The position numbers were made by a program, and so were the translations under genes. Below the pieces are notes generated by a model. The model was not told the DNA's origin. It did no database searches and saw only the letters and a program-made list of their open reading frames with translations. Positions 56,188-64,000 of a stretch of DNA of 64,000 nt are shown one piece after another. The DNA is taken from assembly GCA_017165825.1 (NCBI GenBank), contig CM029379.1:26401773-26465772 (forward strand), in the 5' to 3' direction. Origin of the DNA: Hepsetus odoe (lineage: Eukaryota; Chordata; Actinopteri; Characiformes; Hepsetidae). Position 1 is the first letter of the stretch, and every line of letters starts with the position of its first letter.

Positions 56188-56245
56188 TGTTATTATTATT
56201 ATTATTATTATTAATGCTGCTGCTGTTGTTGTTGTTGTTGTCGTT
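56188..56245. repeat. (ATT)n/(GTT)n microsatellite
   Basis: ATT units then GCT and GTT units. Confidence 0.9.
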
Positions 56246-56639
56246 ATATGTGTGCTAAACATTGAAAAGTAAATCTCAGTTTTTCATGTTCTTGTTCACA
56301 TGAAAGTTAATAGTCTGACCATGAACATTTGACTGTACTGCTGTGAACTTGTTTGCTATGGAAGTCATGCTCTAAGTATCTCCAGTTCTGACAGTGAAGT
56401 TTACAGCTTGTAAAGTATATACTAGAACATTAAAAACGTAAAATTTCAGACTGATTCATGGTGTGAGTTTTCTTTCTGGGTTAAATCATAAAAAGAACCC
56501 TGACTTAGAGGCTATAATGTCAGATATGCAGAAGATGAACATATAAAAAAGACTTGAAAAGTTCCCTTCTGCAGGAAAATCTTTAGAGAAGCTTTTGAAA
56601 ATGAAAAGGTGAAAATGTGTTGATCTAGCTGGAGGTAAG

Positions 56640-57300
56640 ATTTAGGAAACGGGGCTCCACCTTGGACTTCATTTGAATATTGTTTTACAGCTTTTCCACA
56701 GGCATTCATGACACATTATTCAGCCGTAACAGCTCTGATCTGTCAGGACATGAACTCCATGGCGAGGTGAGCTTTGGTATCTGCCAATTTTTTACTTTAA
56801 AACAATGGGATTATGTAAAGGCTTTAAAAAAAAGACACCTGTGAAGTTTCACAACAGCACAATAGGCTATAAATGTCATGCCTATATTTTCTGATTCTTG
56901 TTTTGTGATATTGGTTGCTAAAACTTATTGGTGTGAACCGTGAAGGTGAAGACTTCCTCCACAATGGGAGCCACCAGTTGCTGTTTGGGTTGCAGTTCGA
57001 TGAAGCTCATCTCTGCTTGAAGACCTTCTTGGTGTTCTTGGTGGTCAGCAGGTCTTCAAGCTTGATCTGCTCTTTGTTGCTAATGCATACACCGCTGTGA
57101 AGATTATCTGTCAGATCATCGTTTCAGAGAGCTGAGCAATGCCCATGAGTTGAACTTCTTATCCTGACTAGGATCACAGAGAGACATTATGCCAAATTAT
57201 GCAAGTTGTGAAGTTTTTCTTACATAAGCTATTCACAGGATTTGGTAACTTAACATTCTTTGATAACTTACATTTGATACACTTAAATGTCGCATATTTT
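56640..57300 (-). repeat. Segmental copy of the orphan-gene region
   Basis: Parts match 60930-62230: 'ggggctccacct', 'ctgtgaagattatct', 'cagatcatcgtttca.agagc', 'gcaagttgtgaagtttttct' and 'attcaca.gatttggt'. The copy carries the gene fragment below, and its TATA box is not preserved. Confidence 0.7.
56945..57085 (-). pseudogene. Orphan gene family, internal fragment (copy 3)
   Basis: About 140 bp matching codons around LEDLLTTKNTKKVF, then a 7-bp deletion, then AEVSFIELQPKQQLVAP of the intact gene ('gggagccaccagttgctgtt', 'ttggtggtcagcaggtcttc'). Both ends are missing. Confidence 0.82.
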
Positions 57301-57319
57301 ACAGTGTGCTTTTATACTG

Positions 57320-58636
57320 TGATTGGTCAAATCAAGTCAGGTCAACTTTACTTTTAAAGCACTTTTTACAGCTGTTGTTGTAAACAACACAAATCAGCTT
57401 TACAGAAACCGGGTCTGAGCCCCTACTGGGTAAGCCAAGGGTGAAAGAGGCAAAGAAAAACTCCCCTTGGAGTTACCTTGGGAGGAACCAAGACCCATTC
57501 TCCTCTGGTCGACACCGGAAATTAAGAAGGAAAGAAAGAAAGAGAAAGTGCATTTCATAATTAATCAATTTAGTGATGACTTCCTGTAAGCATTAGTTAC
57601 AGTAAAAGAGCTTGTCTGTTAGTGTCTGTATTTGGAAGTTCAGTGAGCTATTAGTGGTGGTTCTGTTTGAGTGGTAGCAGCATCCAGTCTGATCTGGAGT
57701 TCAGGTGAGGAGAGAAATTCATCAGCTCGGTGGAGTAGCTGGATGGTGGACAGCCATCCATCTCAATCAGAGAGACATTAGATCTGTTTTGGACTCACAG
57801 ATTTCAGACGATGATTTTATAGAGTACAAAACTGTGACTCCAGCAAACTTGCTATTACAGCTTGACTAGAAAGGACAGAAAGGAACTGAGAATACGAGAC
57901 CACCCTGAGATACTGATGTCCCCCCACACCACTGTCAACGAACCTGAGTGATGGCGTGAGAGTGGTGGACCGGCAGCACCAACATCCCAGTTTTCAGTAA
58001 TTCTCTGTATCCATGAACCCCTGGATCTGCACCTTTTAACTAATAGGAAAATAAATTACTAAAAGCCTAAATAAATAAGTCTTTAGTCTGGACTTAATAC
58101 TGAGAGTGTGTCTGAGTCCCAGAAAGTAGCTGGAAGACTGTTCCAGAGATGGAGAGCTATGAATGAAAAGGCTCTTCCCCCTGTTGTTGTGTTCAACATT
58201 CTGGGAACTGTTAGAAAACTAGTACCTTGCAATCTAAGTGAGCGTGAAGGTTCATAACTGGAGATAAGCTTGGAGAAATACTCGGGAGCGAGGCCATTTA
58301 GGACTTTGTAAGTTAGTAGTGAAATTTTATAGCCGATGAGAAATTTCACAGGAAGCCAGTGAAGTCTGGATAATATCGGACTAATGTGATTAAATGTTCT
58401 AGTTCTAGTGCGGACTCTAGCTGATGTGTTTTGGACTAACTGGAGTTTATGAAGGCTTTTACTGGAACATCCTGACAGCAGGGCATTACAATAATCTAAT
58501 TGTAGTGTATTTAGCAATGTTTCTAAAGTGAAGAAAAGCTATTTTATTTTAATGTTTCCAATGTGTGTATCTAGAGATCAAAGACAATTGTGACACCAAG
58601 GCTTTTGGAAGTGGGTTTAAGGTTAACTGAAAACGT
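57320..58636 (-). mobile_element. L2/CR1-type LINE, second subfamily, 3' part
   Basis: - strand: the last reverse transcriptase part LQLDYCNALLSGCSSKSLHK, SPILSRLHWLPVKFLIGYKI and LLTYKVLNGLAPEYFSKLIS (58517-58083), preceded by VNLKPTSKSLGVTIVFD (58625-58570). A 3' UTR follows to about 57325 ('aatcaagtcaggtcaact'). It differs in sequence from the 24632 element. Insertion of Rex1 separates it from its upstream part at 59326. Confidence 0.82.
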
Positions 58637-59325
58637 GAAACAAAAATAACGTTCCTCCAGGACCCTGGTACTACAAGACAACATAAGACACAAGACAAGA
58701 CAGACAGACAAGTGCGACAACAACAGACAGGACAATAGACAGAACATGCAGTACATTCATCTGACACTGCTTTGTTCTTGCAGTGATGCAGAACAAAGCA
58801 GCCCATGTTGCTGGCAGTATGATGGAGCAGCAGTGTTTTGGTTAAAGTGCAGGTGCAAAAAATAAATACTAGTAATAAGTAGTAAGTGTAGCAGTAAGTA
58901 ATAAGTGTAGCAGTGGTAAAGTGATTATCAGTTCAAGAGTCTGATGGCCAGGGGGAAGAAACTTTCTCATCCTGGAAGTGGAGGCCCGTATGCTGCGGAA
59001 CCTTTTCCCGGATGGCAGGAGGGAGAAGAGAGTGTGGGACGGGTGTGTGGGATCATCTACAATGCTGGTTGCTTTGCGGATGCACCGGTTGGTAAAAATG
59101 TCCTGAACAGGAGGCAGAGAGACCCCCATGATCTTCTTAGCTGTTCTCACTACCCGTTGTAGGGACTTGCGGTCTGAGATGTTGCAGTTCCCGTAACAGG
59201 CAGTAATGCAGCTGCTCAGGATGCTCTCGATGGTTCCCTTGTAGAAGATGGTGAGGATGGGTGGTGGAAGATGGCCTTTTCTTAGTCTGCGCAGGAACTA
59301 GAGATGTTGCTGGGCTTTCTTTGTG
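58637..59325 (-). mobile_element. Rex1-type LINE fragment nested in the LINE
   Basis: - strand: TRCIRKATSIVDDPTHPSHT, FSLLPSGKRFRSIRASTSRM, then a 3' UTR without the final ACTTG tail. Upstream part with CDS decayed to about 59325. Confidence 0.85.
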
Positions 59326-59570
59326 AAGAAAGCACTGTTTCAAGAATTGTTTCAGTGCTATGGTGTTGCCAAAAACCAGACAATTTCTTGAAGATATTAT
59401 TTTTGTGTAGATATGAGCACAACTGCTGGACCACAGTTTTCTCAAGAATCTTTGATATTAATGGCAAATTAGAAATTGCTTAATAATTTGTTAACTTGAA
59501 TTGATCAAGAGTAGGTTTCTTGAGCGGAGGTTTAATGACTGCTATTCTGAATACTTTTGGAGCTGGTGAT
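59326..59570 (-). mobile_element. Upstream part of the interrupted L2/CR1-type LINE
   Basis: - strand: PLISKILEKTVVQQLCSYLH, then FWQHHSTETIL, matching the boxes before motif A. Motifs A to C are missing between here and 58630, so a deletion came with or before the Rex1 insertion. Confidence 0.72.
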
Positions 59571-59643
59571 TGGTGATTGTCATTGGTGATTTATTTTCCA
59601 GAAAACAAAAAACACAATGCATTACTTCAATAGATGTTAAGAC

Positions 59644-59649
59644 TTTATT
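59644..59649 (-). terminator. Poly(A) signal of the intact orphan gene
   Basis: AATAAA on the - strand, about 105 bp after the stop codon at 59752. Confidence 0.7.
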
Positions 59650-59751
59650 TTATGTTAATTTTGACAAAACAGATAGGGGTTTACTAATTGTTCAATCTTT
59701 AATCACCCTGAATCACCTTCACTCTCCAAGGTCTCAGCTTCCAGACTTTCT

Positions 59752-60252
59752 TCATTCTGAGTAATGATCATGTCCATCCTCATCCATCCAGACTTCTCCA
59801 TCACATTTGCGGAACTTGACTTCCTTCTTGGCGGTCACGATGCAGCATGCTCCGTAGGGAACTGGGAAATTCAGAGAGATGGTATCCACATAGACCTCAC
59901 CGTCTTCTGCATCTGCAACAAAGACACTGGCGAAGCCTTCCTCCACACTGGGAGCCACCATTTGCTGTTTGGGTTGCAGTTCGATGAAGCTCACCTCTGC
60001 TTGAGGTTTGAAGACCTTCTTGGTGTTCTTGGTGGTCAGCAGGTCTTCAAGCCTTATCTGGTCTTTGTGGTAGAAGACTCTCAACTTCTTTCCAGTTGCA
60101 TTGGCCACAGTGCTTCCAGAACCAGGTGCACTGGAGAACGAGATGTTTCCTGTTGAGACTCCACAGACGGTTCCAAAAGCAGGACCTCCCTGGCTGAAGA
60201 TGCCAATGTTGCCGGTGCTCCCAGACATGGTGGTGCTAGAGGTGTGACCCAT
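59752..60252 (-). CDS. Intact orphan-family protein, 166 aa, function unknown
   Basis: I do not recognise this protein. The coding part lies in one exon (acceptor TTGTAACTTCAG at 60279, 26 bp before the ATG). Residues 1-50 are Gly/Ser/Thr-rich, starting MGHTSSTTMSGSTGN. Gly2 with Ser6 fits the N-myristoylation pattern MGxxxS, so the product may be membrane-anchored from the cytosol. There is no signal peptide or membrane span. Residues about 53-150 look like a compact domain: KKLRVFYHKDQIRLEDLL, VFKPQAEVSFIELQPKQQ, VEEGFASVFVADAEDGEVYV, SLNFPVPYGACCIV, KKEVKFRKCDGEVW. The tail is acidic/His (MDEDGHDHYSE). Three broken relatives lie at 51.1, 53.3 and 56.9 kb. The preserved codon frame alongside decayed copies argues for selection. 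Confidence 0.82.
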   Translation of the reverse strand: MGHTSSTTMSGSTGNIGIFSQGGPAFGTVCGVSTGNISFSSAPGSGSTVANATGKKLRVFYHKDQIRLEDLLTTKNTKKVFKPQAEVSFIELQPKQQMVAPSVEEGFASVFVADAEDGEVYVDTISLNFPVPYGACCIVTAKKEVKFRKCDGEVWMDEDGHDHYSE

Positions 60253-60278
60253 CTTCTCCTGATGTTTTCAGCAAGAAC
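60253..60278 (-). other. 5' UTR part of exon 2, orphan gene
   Basis: 26 bp between the acceptor and the ATG. Intron 1 spans 60279-60575 with GT-AG ends. Confidence 0.6.
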
Positions 60279-60575
60279 CTGAAGTTACAAAAATATAAAC
60301 AGAGAAGAAACATTGGTGTAAAAAGTGTTAAGCCAACATTTTTGGGTTTTTGAGAGGAATACGGTGAAAAAGTGTATAAGTTTGTTTTCTGTTGTTTACT
60401 CAATCAATCACTTGTTACTCCATAAAGTCATTTTTAAGGTGGAACTGATTTTTTTTAAGTACAACCTTAAGAGTCATGTGAGCATCATTTCAGAGAAAAA
60501 AATGGGTTTGAAATGAAGCTCTACAACGTTTCTCCATCAAGAAGAAAATTAATTAATTAATATTTAAGAAATTAC

Positions 60576-60628
60576 CTTCTGCAGAAACGTTCACTTTAAC
60601 ATCTGCGATTCTTCTCTGAGATTAAATG
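60576..60628 (-). other. Non-coding first exon, orphan gene (proximal)
   Basis: Ends TCTGCAGAAG|GTAATTTC at 60576. The start is estimated at about 25-30 bp below the TATA box. It has no ATG in a long frame. Confidence 0.55.
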
Positions 60629-60650
60629 GATGTGAGATGGGTTTAAGATG

Positions 60651-60660
60651 GGTTTATAAT
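60651..60660 (-). promoter_or_regulatory. TATA box, proximal promoter
   Basis: ATTATAAACC on the - strand, about 75-80 bp upstream of the exon 1 donor. Confidence 0.6.
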
Positions 60661-60906
60661 GACAGTGAGCTCAGACATCATTCTAATAACTTTACAAAAA
60701 ACTGATACTTAAAAAATAAACAATACTGAAAAAAATTCATTCAGTTCAGCATAAAAAAGGCCCAAATTGGGAAACCACTGAGCAATGAGCACTGATGGGA
60801 TTAAACTCTGCAGGCTAGACAATGACCATTAAATCCTCAGTGTGAAATAAACATCTGTACGTATCAGAAAAACAGTCAAACAGGTTAAAATGATTTGAGA
60901 AACTAC

Positions 60907-60940
60907 CTTGAGCAGAGTCACTTTCACCCCTGAGCAGCGT
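60907..60940 (-). other. Non-coding first exon, orphan gene (distal)
   Basis: Ends TCTGCTCAAG|GTAGTTTC at 60907 and is homologous to the proximal first exon (shared ATCTCACA.CCA before it, AAAGTGA within it, and AAG|GTA.TTTCT at the donor). Confidence 0.55.
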
Positions 60941-60965
60941 CTGAAAGTGTGTGGGTGTGAGATCA

Positions 60966-60977
60966 GTTTATATAGAA
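60966..60977 (-). promoter_or_regulatory. TATA box, distal promoter
   Basis: TTCTATATAAAC on the - strand, followed by TGATCTCACACCCACAC. It is preceded by GGTGGAGCCCC, also present at 56655. Confidence 0.6.
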
Positions 60978-61109
60978 GGGGCTCCACCTCTTCACACAAG
61001 TTATTCTCACAAGCTTTACAAGGAAATGATTCATAATTTCTGAAAGTGATCATGAAATGCACCTTCAATCTAACTTTAATCTAAGTAGCTTCATAAAGCA
61101 TTGGTTCAC

Positions 61110-61620
61110 TACGTGCACAATTATTAGGCAAGTGAGTATTTTGAGGCTTCATTTTGAAATGATATATAGCAAGTGATAATAGTCAAGCCAAAATATTAAA
61201 ACCCTGAAACCTGAATGTTTTACACAGAAATGTGCGTGCTCAATTATTAGGCAAAATTAGGACCAACTATTAGTGCAGAATTATTACACAATTAAATGAA
61301 AAACGAACATTTTCCCATCTCACTTGTTTATTTTCATCTGCTAAAGTAAGAACATGCTAAAAAAAATTTTAAAAGTCTGTCAGTTTATTGATCTTGATCA
61401 ACTCTTTGTGCAGCAGCATCAGAGGCTCCCAGACTCTGTCCTGAGAGGTGGACTGTTTTCATGGTTCCTGAACCACTGCTTGAAGAAAGTTTCGTCTAAA
61501 CATTTGTCAGTAGGTCTGTTAGTTGATTTTAAGTCCATCTTCAATTCAAAAAGCTCCAACTAGCTCATCTTTAATAACACCAGCCCAAACCAGCAGCGCA
61601 CCTCCACCTTGACAGTGTCT
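61110..61620. mobile_element. DNA transposon remnant ('CACAATTATTAGGCAA' type)
   Basis: The end 'gtgcacaattattaggcaag', internal repeats 'caattattaggcaaaatta' at 61240, then - strand coding scraps at 61500-61380 (KKTFFKQWF.NHENSPPL type). The superfamily is not assigned and the right end was not found. Confidence 0.5.
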
Positions 61621-61899
61621 GAGTGGAAGTGGAGCTCTGTTCCATTACTGATCTGACCACTGGATCATCCATTTGCTCATCTCTATAAAACCTGAAGCAT
61701 TAAATTTTAAACAGCCTGGAGTTGGATTACATGCCTAAAATATATGAGATTCTCAAAATGCTCTAAGTAAGCAGCCAAATGTAACTGATACGTTCAAAAA
61801 TGAACAAACTCATTAAACTGAGAAAATGTTGCAATATTCCGGTCCTGTGCTGTAAGTAGCTCCTTGCTACATACAAACAGAACAACACAGAAGCTGAGC

Positions 61900-62235
61900 T
61901 TATCAGTTGCTGACAAACACACTGCTGTGAAGATTATCTATCAGATCATCGTTTCAAAGAGCTGAGCAATGCTGAGATGAACAACTGCTTCATCCTGCTT
62001 TAACTGCCTATTCGTGCTTTATCAGAAACATATTTTTTGTGCTTTTCCTAAAAACATAAAATATATTTATACTGTTATCTAACAGTTCAGAATCTCATTA
62101 AGATGTTTAATATGCAAGACCATTAATCCTTCACTCATTCACTCTTGACCTGAACTAGGATTGCAAAGAGAAATTATGCAAAGTTAAGCAAGTTGTGAAG
62201 TTTTTCTCACATTATCTATTCACATGATTTGGTTT
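61900..62235. repeat. Segmental duplication partner of 57090-57250
   Basis: 'actgctgtgaagattatcta', 'gagctgagcaatgc' and 'aagcaagttgtgaagttttt' are shared with 57090-57245. No gene fragment is present here. Confidence 0.75.
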
Positions 62236-62251
62236 AATTTTCATAACTTAC

Positions 62252-62505
62252 GGGCAGCGGTGGTCTAGTGGTTAGGGAGTTGCCCCCACATCAGAAGATT
62301 GTGGGTTTGATTCCCTCACCATTAGGTTGCCCTGAGGTGCCCTTGAGCCAGGTACTGTCCCCGTCACTGCTCCCCGGGCGCTTTCAATAGCTGCCCACTG
62401 CTGCACGGTGTTTGTGTGTATGTGTTAAATGCAGAGGTCCAGTCTCGTTGTGGTTCAAGTGTGCTGTGCTGTGTCCTCGCAATGACAAGGGTTTCACTTT
62501 CACTT
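62252..62505 (+). mobile_element. tRNA-derived SINE, family A, full length
   Basis: GGGCAGCGGTGGTCTAGTGG head, GGTTTGATTCCC box B, a GGTACTG variant of the central block, and an end in CACTTTCACTTT. Confidence 0.88.
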
Positions 62506-64000
62506 TACTTGCAAATGTCATATATTTTATAGTGGGAACAAGACAGGAACTCACCACTGGTCACATGGTCACTGAATGTGCCATTAGATTTGGTAATGAA
62601 TAACTAAAGATCACTTTCAAACAGGATATAAACGACTGGCCTGTTGACACACATTCAGAGAAATGTTCATTTAAGCTCGGGTTCAAAGTCTCACACTTCC
62701 TGCAGCTGGAGAGCAGTTTAGCTCCCGGATGGAGTTCAAAATTCAGCAGCGTCTGTATGTTTAACTCACAATAGTTTGATGAATATATGTAACATTGTGT
62801 AAAAATCACATTTGAGCCATGTTTAGAAGACACACAGAACCCTGCTGTGGTGATGATCTGTGTGCTAAATACAATGCTGTCATTAGATTTGCTCTAAATA
62901 TGCTAATATTTATGAACGTATTGTTGCCTCTTTAGTGCCAGAAGATTTATGTTTGGGCACATTTTCTTGTTGATATAATGTCACAACACTATTTTACCAG
63001 GCCCCAGGATTGGAGGATCATGGGTATGAATCCCAGACCAGTAGGTTGCCCTTTTTTCTAAATGTTTTTCTCATTCAACAGACGTTAACATACATCTTGT
63101 TGTTTAAGAGTTTTTTTTTTTGTTTTTTTTTTACTGAAGATTAAACACAATAATTATCTTTAACCCCAATCAAATACTTTACGCTCCCTGAGCTAACTAA
63201 CCGGTCCCTCTCTTCAGTCAGGCTGGTGTAACTGGTCTGTAGCTGGTCTCTCTATAGGTAATGTGATTAGGCAGTAGGTAATGTAAGGCAGTAAGAAAAC
63301 AATCAGGGGCCCCAGACACACTGTGGACAGTCGTGTTTTAAGGTAAAACACCCAAAGCAACGAAGCACAGCTGGACCTTAGTTGATTTTCACAAGAATGG
63401 GACAGAATATAAAAACATAAGACACTGACCTGGAAAATAAATCCTGATAACATTAAACTAGGTTTGATTATAATAAGCATGAGTTAATTACATTAAACTT
63501 GCTAACTCACTAAATATTCTTGTGTTTGCAGTTTAATGTGGATTATTATTGTTCCACAGATTAAGCACCAACTGGCGAGCCTTAACATGAGCATTATAAG
63601 CATTGTATTTGACTTTCTGTTGTGCTTACTGGAGTATTCATGTCCTCCCTAATACTAGCTCTGAACTGGGAACAGTTACTGTACAGTCTGTCTTCCCAGA
63701 AGCTGAGGGAGCTGTTATTAACGGTACTGGAGCAGGGGATTTATAGAGAGACCATATTTTCATTAGTGAATTCACATGATCAGGTCTAGCAGTTCAACTC
63801 AAGAATTAGAGTCAATATGGAGACACTTTGGCCTGCATGCGACCTTTTGACCTTTGTAATAAAATCCACAATATAACAATATAATTATAGTGATGGCCCT
63901 GCATCTCATTTACTTCAATTGCTCATTCGTGTCCCATAAAGTACCGTGTTACCCTTCCTGTCTGTTGGTTTAACTTTGTGCTGTTGTCCTCCATCATTCT
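62506..64000. other. No recognisable gene
   Basis: Only a family-A SINE scrap at about 63000-63055 ('gggtatgaatcccagaccag', 'gtaggttgccc') and poly-T runs near 63110-63135. A TATA-like GGATATAAACG at 62623 has no gene attached. Confidence 0.5.

Noticed and set aside
62620..62640. TATA box at 62623 as a further promoter of the orphan family
   Set aside because: No homology to the two orphan-gene promoters and no donor or gene downstream.

Overview
The window looks like a repeat-rich stretch of a teleost fish genome, possibly ostariophysan (low confidence on the order). The grounds are the fish LINEs Rex1 and Rex3, tRNA-derived SINEs, Tc1-type transposons, very long CA/GT/CT tracts, an AT-rich background with spliced genes, and the 3' half of a fish NLR-C (NLRC3-like) gene ending in a B30.2 domain. 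Most of the 64 kb is transposon-derived. Only two cellular protein-coding loci are well supported.

0-7 kb: simple repeats, SINE/LINE fragments, a dead hAT transposon (about 2.5-4.4 kb), a local duplication at 5.2-5.9 kb, and a TATA-box-plus-leader candidate at 6.5-6.8 kb. 7.5-14.5 kb: the 3' part of an NLR-C gene on the + strand, with two good leucine-rich-repeat exons in a 1.79-kb tandem duplication, a third decayed LRR exon, a 47-bp linker exon and a full PRY-SPRY (B30.2) exon with poly(A) signals. No NACHT domain is visible in the window. All junctions share one phase, so the good exons still join in frame if the broken exon is skipped.

14.6-29.4 kb: two internally deleted Rex3 elements with clear target-site duplications, each sitting in one copy of a small local duplication; an integrase relic; a 4-kb L2/CR1-type LINE with a full SGNH-esterase ORF1 and a nearly full reverse transcriptase but a deleted endonuclease; and several SINEs. 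29.4-37.7 kb: an internally deleted LTR retrotransposon, a small array of tRNA-Val-like units of which one still folds, and an orphan, broken retroviral envelope gene followed by a polypurine tract. 38-41.1 kb: a Tc1/MITE chimera and a satellite-like array of about 140-160 bp units interrupted by a SINE. 41-50 kb: weak exon-like fragments and Rex1 copies.

51-62 kb: a small tandem gene family that I do not recognise. One member (59.6-60.7 kb, - strand) looks complete: TATA box, non-coding first exon, intron, 166-codon intronless CDS with an N-myristoylation-type start (MGxxxS), and poly(A) signal. A second, homologous TATA plus first exon lies about 330 bp upstream. Three other copies (51.1, 53.3-53.8 and 56.9 kb) are pseudogenes or fragments. 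This family is the best candidate here for something undescribed. Nothing in the window looks like an operon, CRISPR array or bacterial system.
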